53,185 bases of DNA. Source: Bacteroidota bacterium (GTDB lineage Bacteria > Bacteroidota > Ignavibacteria > Kapaibacteriales > UBA2268). Below, in pieces: positions 48,146 through 53,185 of this stretch. The translations under genes were made by a program, and so were the position numbers. The stretch spans positions 1-53,185 of the forward strand of contig JAKIZO010000012.1 in the NCBI GenBank assembly GCA_022707965.1, in the 5' to 3' direction. The first letter of the stretch is position 1. Every line of letters begins with the position of its first letter. Below the pieces are notes generated by a model. It ran no database searches. It had not been told where the DNA came from and saw nothing but the letters and a program-made list of their open reading frames with translations.

Positions 48146-49567
48146 TTAATTTTCATCAATATATTTAGAATAAATTGTGAAATATCGCGAGTTTATGTTT
48201 CCGAGCAGAGCTTCGAGTTCGTTTTTAGCGATAGTCCAGTCGTAATACGATTGCAATAGATTAGTTTTAGCCTGGCGAAGAGCAAGGTCTGCATTTTCGA
48301 TTTCGAGCTGGCTGCCGGTGCCTTCGCGGTAGCGAGTGGTGGCAATTTCGTAACCACGTTGTGCGAGATTCACGTTACGTTCCTGAGCTTCGATGTTAGA
48401 TTTAATGCGTGCTAAATCATTTATTTTTGATTTCACTTGGATTGAAATTGCCTGACGAAGCTGCATAATCTGATAGTCGGTCTTTTCCACTTCTATGAGA
48501 CTTTGCTGAACCTTGTTTGTAGTTCGCATACCGTTAAATAGGTTGATGCTAAAGCTCAGACCAACAATAGCACTTCTATAATTATTGAAATTTAGATTAT
48601 CCGAGGAACCATTGAATGAATAGTTACCGAAAGCAACAAGTGAAGGCCAGTATTCAGAACGGCTAATTTCGACGTAAGCATTATTTACGCGGCGAAGGTT
48701 TTCAAGAGTTAGCAGGTCGTAGTTGCTTTTCATTGCTTGTTCGATTGCAGTTTGTTCGGGAAGAATATCGCTATCGTCGTAGTCAATTTCGCCTTCGACG
48801 TCAATTTCTTGCGATTGAGGAATTGCCATAGAAATTTTTAGACCTTCTTTTGCAAGTTTCAAAGCATTTTCCATTTGAAGCACTGCGGGACGAATATTTT
48901 CGACGCGAACTTCGGCTGTGAGAGCATCAAATTCCGAAACAAGACCTTGCTGACGAAGTGCCTGAACGTTGGACAAGTTGCGTTTTGCATTTTCGAAGCT
49001 TTCGCGAGTGATTTCGAGCAACTTTTTGGTAAGGATAACGGAGTAGAAGTTTTTCTTGATTTCAGTAATTTTGGAAACGATACTTGATTTCAAAGCAACC
49101 TTCGAGGTTTGAAGATAAGTGCCAGATGCACCTATACCTTCGAAAACAGTCGAATTGAAAAGGATTTGCGAAACCTGAATTTTAGTTTCATAAGAATTTG
49201 CTTGAGAAAACGATTGAAGAGTAGTTTTCATCGGAAGAAACTTGGAATTATCGCGTGGCAACAACCCTTCGTCGAAGAGAACGCCATAGGTGGCATTTGT
49301 AAGCATTGCACGAAAATCGGGGAAAGCCATTTTTGGCTTTTCGACGAAATGATTGAAACCTGCCGACAAATCAACCGAAGGCATAGCATAGCCATAAGCT
49401 TCGCGAACCGCGGCACGAGCTTTTTCGATTTCGAGAACAGCTTGCTTGATGTCGTAGTTGTTCTCCAAACCCGTTCGGATAGCGTCTTCGAGCGTATAAA
49501 CTTTAATCTGGGCGGAGACAGCCAGCGAGCTTATCAGCAAAATGGTTAATAGAATTAGTTTTTTCAT
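48146..49567 (-). CDS. TolC-like outer-membrane efflux protein
   Basis: A signal peptide (KKLILLTILLISSLAVSAQ) precedes the two repeats of the outer-membrane efflux fold. The helix pattern is VYTLEDAIRTGLENNYDIKQAVLEIEKARAAVREAYGYAMPSVDLSAG in the first half and EQAMKSNYDLLTLENLRRVNNAYVEISRSEYWPSLVAFG in the second. The frame is open from 49594, but the ATG at 49567 shares a base with the TetR stop (TGATG), has AAGAAAG upstream and begins the signal peptide directly, so it is preferred. It is the exit duct of the tripartite pump. Confidence 0.92.
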   Translation of the reverse strand: MKKLILLTILLISSLAVSAQIKVYTLEDAIRTGLENNYDIKQAVLEIEKARAAVREAYGYAMPSVDLSAGFNHFVEKPKMAFPDFRAMLTNATYGVLFDEGLLPRDNSKFLPMKTTLQSFSQANSYETKIQVSQILFNSTVFEGIGASGTYLQTSKVALKSSIVSKITEIKKNFYSVILTKKLLEITRESFENAKRNLSNVQALRQQGLVSEFDALTAEVRVENIRPAVLQMENALKLAKEGLKISMAIPQSQEIDVEGEIDYDDSDILPEQTAIEQAMKSNYDLLTLENLRRVNNAYVEISRSEYWPSLVAFGNYSFNGSSDNLNFNNYRSAIVGLSFSINLFNGMRTTNKVQQSLIEVEKTDYQIMQLRQAISIQVKSKINDLARIKSNIEAQERNVNLAQRGYEIATTRYREGTGSQLEIENADLALRQAKTNLLQSYYDWTIAKNELEALLGNINSRYFTIYSKYIDEN

Positions 49568-50211
49568 CAACTTTCTTGAAAATTTATTGAACATATTTTT
49601 TTGCAGAAGTCAGCGTATTTTTGGCGTGCCTCGTCGGTGAGCACACCACGAAACATAACATTGATAATAGTTTCCATAATTTCTTTTGGCGAGGCTTGAA
49701 GTCGCATAATCATAGATGGTGTAACAAGGTTTTGCACAAGGGTAAGATGCATATGGAATAACACTTCAGCATTCACATCGGAGCGGAAGAAGCCTTGCTC
49801 GACGCCAATTTTGAAAATACGGGAAAATGTTATTTCGATAACTTTCTGCCGGAACTGATAAATTATGTCCCAGATATGCGGTGTATATTTTTGCATATCG
49901 TCGAAGAATTCGCGAGTGAATTCAATTGCCGAATCGGCGTTCAATTGCCACATTTTGTTAATTTCTTCGATAAGATTAGCTTGTGGGTTTTTCTCGACGA
50001 ATTCGATGATGTTTTCAACGAACGATTTAACTCTTTCGAGTTCTATATCGATGATTGCTTCGAACAATTCCTCTTTTGTGCGGAAATGTTCGTAAAGAGT
50101 GCGTTTGCTAATACCAATTTTTTGAGATAATTCGTCTATACGGACATTGCGAAAGCCAAGGCGGACGAATTCTTCGCGAGCGATTTTGATTATTTTATCT
50201 TTAACGTCCAA
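49567..50211 (-). CDS. TetR-family transcriptional regulator of the efflux operon
   Basis: The N-terminal helix-turn-helix is KIIKIAREEFVRLGFRNVRIDELSQKIGISKRTLYEHFRTKEELFEAII, the TetR signature. The C-terminal ligand-binding domain is helical and divergent. The frame is open from a TTG at 50259, but a TTG at 50211 has GGAG six bases upstream and gives the normal short lead-in (LDVKDKIIKIA), so that start is preferred (214 residues). It is the first gene of the efflux operon, so it probably represses its own transcription. No operator palindrome could be assigned. Confidence 0.87.
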   Translation of the reverse strand: MDVKDKIIKIAREEFVRLGFRNVRIDELSQKIGISKRTLYEHFRTKEELFEAIIDIELERVKSFVENIIEFVEKNPQANLIEEINKMWQLNADSAIEFTREFFDDMQKYTPHIWDIIYQFRQKVIEITFSRIFKIGVEQGFFRSDVNAEVLFHMHLTLVQNLVTPSMIMRLQASPKEIMETIINVMFRGVLTDEARQKYADFCKKICSINFQES

Positions 50212-50360
50212 AATAAACTCCGAAAACTTTAAAAACGAAATTATTTTTTTGACGCACAAAAATAAAAAAATATTTCGAAGAAAATACGTATATTTTTTAT
50301 GTAAGTTTCAATTATTTTTAAAAGATTGGTGGAAAAGCAATACAGCAGAGAAAAAAAATT

Positions 50361-50392
50361 TTTGGAATAAAATAAAAAATGAGTTAATTTTG
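50361..50392 (+). promoter_or_regulatory. Bacteroidota-type promoter of tRNA-Ser
   Basis: TTTG at 50361-50364, a 20-nt spacer and TAATTTTG at 50385-50392, the same boxes and spacing as before atpD. The box ends 16 bp before the first base of the tRNA, leaving room for a short 5' leader. Confidence 0.7.
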
Positions 50393-50408
50393 CAATTCAA
50401 GACGCTAC

Positions 50409-50490
50409 GGAGGATTCGCATAATGGTATTGCAGCGGTCTTGAAAACCGCCGGGCGCAAGCCTGTGGGGGTTCGAGTCCCTCATCCTCCG
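50409..50490 (+). tRNA. tRNA-Ser(UGA)
   Basis: An 82-base class II tRNA. The acceptor stem GGAGGAT pairs with ATCCTCC, with discriminator G at 50490. The D arm includes TAATGGTAT. The anticodon arm GCGGT-CTTGAAA-ACCGC puts UGA at the anticodon. A long variable arm (CGGGCGCAAGCCTGT) marks a serine-type tRNA. The T arm is GGGGG-TTCGAGT-CCCTC. The 3' CCA is not encoded. Confidence 0.96.
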
Positions 50491-50539
50491 CAAATACGGG
50501 GAAAGATTTCTATTTTGATTTTGAACTAATTCAACTATA

Positions 50540-51412
50540 TCAGCGAAGAACTTTTTTTACAAGTGAAGTAGTAACTTCTGTATTTTCAGACTTGCTGAAA
50601 TATATATTATTTCTATCGATACCCATTTCGGTAAGCCATTTGCTCCAAACTTTTTTCAATAAATCGAACTCATTCCAGAAATCATTTGGAGCAATTTCTA
50701 AAACGCAGACTTTCAAATTCGGGAATTGCTTATTTAGAGGAATCAAGCCCCAATCTTCCTTGTCGAATTTTTCTTCCCAATTTTTATTTCGGAGTTCGGA
50801 CAAAAATTGCATATCGGGTCGGCGATTTGTTTGCTTAATATTTTCCTTGTAATTCTCGAAATACAAATAACCATCAGTTATTATAAAAAGATAATTAATT
50901 GAATTATCATCATCTGAAATCAAATTATCCAAATCTTCACTGAAAAATTTCCAAATATCAGCACCGTGGTAATCCTTCGAATTATCGCTAAATTTTGCTG
51001 CGTTATACAGATTATCGAGTTCAGTGGAAAGTTGTTTTGGAAATTCTTGAAGAATGAATTTAGCATTATTGGCATCTTTGCGAGCAAAATCAAATTGCAG
51101 AATGTTCTCGAAGTGTTGTTTATCGTAGGGAATATTTTTCTGGTAGGCAATTCTAACAGAGAATTTATCGCTTATTCGGTTAAATTCTTTGTCGTAGGCA
51201 ACAATTGTATCTTTTATTGAATTCAAGTAAGTCTGGAAAATTGCATTAATTGTAGATTTATCTCTGGCTATTTGGTTTTCGAGCAAAATTCTATCGGACA
51301 AATCGAGCAAAATAATGACATTGCGAGAGACGGGCTTTTTTTCGAGTTCAGATTTATTGCCACAAGAAGAAATTAATATAAGCAAGAGGAGCAAAGAAGC
51401 AACATTTTTCAT
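50540..51412 (-). CDS. Lipoprotein with degenerate vWA-like domain, function unknown
   Basis: A 290-residue lipoprotein with lipobox LISSC (Cys17). NVIILLDLSDRILLEN at residues 31-46 resembles the first strand and MIDAS loop of a von Willebrand A domain, but the loop is D-L-S-D-R rather than DxSxS. YLFIITDGYLYFENY at about 174-188 matches the later TDG strand. The intervening region is helical and acidic. If metal is bound, it is through an altered site. The gene is 7 bp after the coiled-coil membrane-protein gene and cotranscribed with it. It is AT-rich relative to most of the window. I do not recognise a named family. Confidence 0.65.
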   Translation of the reverse strand: MKNVASLLLLLILISSCGNKSELEKKPVSRNVIILLDLSDRILLENQIARDKSTINAIFQTYLNSIKDTIVAYDKEFNRISDKFSVRIAYQKNIPYDKQHFENILQFDFARKDANNAKFILQEFPKQLSTELDNLYNAAKFSDNSKDYHGADIWKFFSEDLDNLISDDDNSINYLFIITDGYLYFENYKENIKQTNRRPDMQFLSELRNKNWEEKFDKEDWGLIPLNKQFPNLKVCVLEIAPNDFWNEFDLLKKVWSKWLTEMGIDRNNIYFSKSENTEVTTSLVKKVLR

Positions 51413-51419
51413 AATTTAC

Positions 51420-52550
51420 CTATTGATACAAATTGTAAATATTTGTAAAATGTTTATCTGATTCCTTCAAAAATTCATCATATTCTAATTTGCATTGGGA
51501 AAGGAGTTCAGATTTACTTTTATTATATTTTTTTTCGAAAGAACTATTGAAGAAGTTAGTTATCCAGGAAGTCCAGCCATCATAGAAATAGAATATACGG
51601 ACGTCGAGCTGTTCTTTTGGCAAAAGTTTCAGACTTTTTGGAATAGCATCTTTTTTATTAAAAAGGCGTTGTAGTTCTTCTTTTTCTGCGATTAGTTCTT
51701 CGGCTTTGCGCTTTCGGTTCATTTCCTTTTCACGCAATTTGGCAACTTGTTCGAGGAATGGATTTTTGGATTTTTCTTCAATATACTCTCGAGAATTTTT
51801 ATATTTAAAATGAAGAACTATGGATAAAATAATTACGGGCACTGGACCGAGAAAAATCACAATCCAAAAATTTGTGTCTGCCAGAAGCGAAGGCGAAGGA
51901 AGTCCAAGAAGTTCATTTGCCTGAGCAATTCGTGTATGAGTTGAGTAAGCAATAATAAAATCTAACGCAAATGTAAGCAAAACAATAGGAATAATAGCGA
52001 ATATTTTGCTTTTTTTCTCTGAACGCCATAGCATATCAAAAACAAACCCCAAAGCAATTGGAACGATTGAAATAATGCAAGCCAACCAATAGTTTTCTAA
52101 TAGGACAAGGAATTCACTAATTGGAGGAATTATTTTTGTCGAAGGGGGCGCAAACAAATGCATAAAGAAAATGCTGTAAACCAAAACCAAGACTATCACA
52201 AGTAGCCAGCTGATAACTTGCAAAGTTCGATAAAATCGTGGATTGAAAGTAAGTTTTTTGTTTTCGAGGTCGTATTTGCGAGCTTTTTCTTCAGTTTCGA
52301 TTTTCTCACGACGGTATTTTTCTTCATCTTGGCGGACATCCGTGATTTTGTCGTCGAGTTGCTTGATTTTATTGAGCAGATTTTCTTTTTCATTTTCAAT
52401 AACATTGTTCAGAGGGTTTGGTTGCACAATAAACTGAGGTTCGACGATAATTTGCTTATATATTTGTTCGAAAAATGTCCGCAACATTTCGGGATTGCCG
52501 TGGTGTGTTTCTGCTTTTTCCGAACCTAATTGAGTAAAGAAATCTTTCAT
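51420..52550 (-). CDS. Multi-span membrane protein with two coiled-coil regions, function unknown
   Basis: I do not recognise this 376-residue protein. Residues about 50-105 are a charged coiled coil (LLNKIKQLDDKITDVRQDEEKYRREKIETEEKAR). Hydrophobic segments follow at about 112-135, 150-170, 184-204 and 226-247. A second charged helical region (about 260-295, LREKEMNRKRKAEELIAEKEELQRLF) and a polar C terminus complete it. It starts about 120 bp from the CRISPR array edge, has its own TTTG/TATATTTG promoter reading away from the array, and precedes the vWA-like lipoprotein gene by 7 bp. The pair may form one envelope complex. Confidence 0.65.
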   Translation of the reverse strand: MKDFFTQLGSEKAETHHGNPEMLRTFFEQIYKQIIVEPQFIVQPNPLNNVIENEKENLLNKIKQLDDKITDVRQDEEKYRREKIETEEKARKYDLENKKLTFNPRFYRTLQVISWLLVIVLVLVYSIFFMHLFAPPSTKIIPPISEFLVLLENYWLACIISIVPIALGFVFDMLWRSEKKSKIFAIIPIVLLTFALDFIIAYSTHTRIAQANELLGLPSPSLLADTNFWIVIFLGPVPVIILSIVLHFKYKNSREYIEEKSKNPFLEQVAKLREKEMNRKRKAEELIAEKEELQRLFNKKDAIPKSLKLLPKEQLDVRIFYFYDGWTSWITNFFNSSFEKKYNKSKSELLSQCKLEYDEFLKESDKHFTNIYNLYQ

Positions 52551-52593
52551 AAAATCTAATTAGTAGTTATACAAAGGTGATAATTACTTACAA

Positions 52594-52624
52594 CAAATAT
52601 AACAAAGAGATAGATAATTCCAAA
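52594..52624 (-). promoter_or_regulatory. Bacteroidota-type promoter of the membrane protein/lipoprotein pair
   Basis: On the minus strand, TTTG (52624-52621), a 19-nt spacer and TATATTTG (52601-52594) match the TTTG/TAnnTTTG pattern. It sits between the CRISPR array edge and the gene at 51420-52550 and reads away from the array. Confidence 0.6.
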
Positions 52625-52668
52625 AATAATATTGGAGAAGTAGGAACACTTGAAAGGAAGGGGCAAAA

Positions 52669-53185
52669 TAGAAGAAACTAATATAGTACAATTAAGAGTT
52701 ACAAATAATAAAGTCCCCTTGTGTCCCGGGATACCACGATACTAATATAGTACAATTCAGAGCCGTTTATGGTAACCTAACAACGAACAAAGACATAACG
52801 TCGCGATACTAATATAGTACAATTCAGAGAGACAATGGGGCAATATATGAAACATGCAGTTCCGAGTCGCGATACTAATATAGTACAATTCAGAGGAAGA
52901 AATAATAAAATTTATTAATAGAATTAAAGAGAGTCGCGATACTAATATAGTACAATTCAGAGATTCGAACCACCAAGGCGGTTTGCCCTCCACTGTGAGT
53001 CGCGATACTAATATAGTACAATTCAGAGATAAAAAAACACTTGCAGATTTAAAAACAATTTTTAAACTGTCGCGATACTAATATAGTACAATTCAGAGAC
53101 TACATCCCTGACAAAGGGAGTATTTGGAAAGGGTCGCGATACTAATATAGTACAATTCAGAGCCCTGCGTCTTAACCCTTTATCT
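52669..53185. CRISPR. CRISPR array, 30-bp repeats, continuing past the window edge
   Basis: Six identical 30-bp repeats start at 52800, 52866, 52933, 52999, 53069 and 53133; each begins GTCGCGATAC and ends ATTCAGAG. A seventh (52733-52762) differs in its first bases. An eighth (about 52669-52698) keeps only the ACTAATATAG...AAGAG part. Spacers are 34-40 bp and all different. The repeat holds a small hairpin (TACTA-ATA-TAGTA). Decay at the left end suggests that this is the leader-distal end, so the leader and any cas genes would be to the right and transcription would run leftward. No cas gene is visible and the type is undetermined. Confidence 0.95.

Noticed and set aside
49567..50259. TetR start at the TTG at 50259
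   Set aside because: No ribosome binding site and an unusual N-terminal extension; the TTG at 50211 has GGAG at good spacing.
50540..52550. cas genes beside the CRISPR array
   Set aside because: Neither protein shows HD, RAMP, Cas1, Cas2, RuvC or HEPN motifs; they are a lipoprotein and a membrane protein.
52757..52993. A 78-codon minus-strand frame
   Set aside because: It is the CRISPR array read as protein; the translated repeats (ELYYISIAT) recur at the repeat period.

Overview
The window reads as a chromosomal segment of a moderately AT-rich, Gram-negative member of the Bacteroidota/Chlorobiota (FCB) group, perhaps an Ignavibacteria- or Kapabacteria-like lineage. Support: four promoters fit the Bacteroidota pattern TTTG-N19/20-TAnnTTTG (before atpD, an adenosine-kinase-like gene, tRNA-Ser and a membrane-protein gene); there is an Oar-like TonB-dependent receptor with an N-terminal carboxypeptidase-regulatory-like domain, a DUF3098 protein, an atpD-atpC pair apart from the other ATP synthase genes, and lipoproteins with clear lipoboxes. 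The lineage is inferred; no rRNA is present to settle it.

Layout. 1-3421 (minus): trxA, pterin dehydratase, eno and a phosphohexomutase in one operon ending in a terminator. 3535-12922 (plus): atpDC, guaB, an M24 peptidase, a glycosyltransferase and a large outer-membrane receptor. 13063-16730: an unrecognised gene, then argD, ispD, DUF3098 and era on the minus strand. 16864-25016 (plus): a TPR lipoprotein, rsmI with a repetitive tail, a KamA-family radical SAM enzyme, an MFS transporter, and a tightly overlapping four-gene unit (adenosine-kinase-like, secreted protein, atpZ-like, class II aldolase). 24993-29546 (minus): a three-gene MCP/CheW/CheA-like operon in which the phosphotransfer residues appear lost. 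29725-34071: a 1448-residue acyl-CoA dehydratase activase-like protein. 34030-40887: surface-glycan glycosyltransferases interrupted by a restriction-modification pair. 40936-43541: NAD synthetase plus an orphan response regulator. 43561-43910: palindromic intergenic repeats. 43961-50211 (minus): a TetR-controlled tripartite RND efflux operon. 50361-53185: tRNA-Ser, an unrecognised two-gene unit (degenerate vWA lipoprotein plus coiled-coil membrane protein) and a CRISPR array with no cas genes in view.

The strongest candidates for something undescribed are (1) the chemosensory-like operon with predicted inactive Hpt and kinase domains, (2) the lipoprotein/membrane pair between tRNA-Ser and the CRISPR array, and (3) a composite two-hairpin repeat family found at gene 3' ends. 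Several genes seem to start with TTG, and three convergent gene pairs overlap at their 3' ends.
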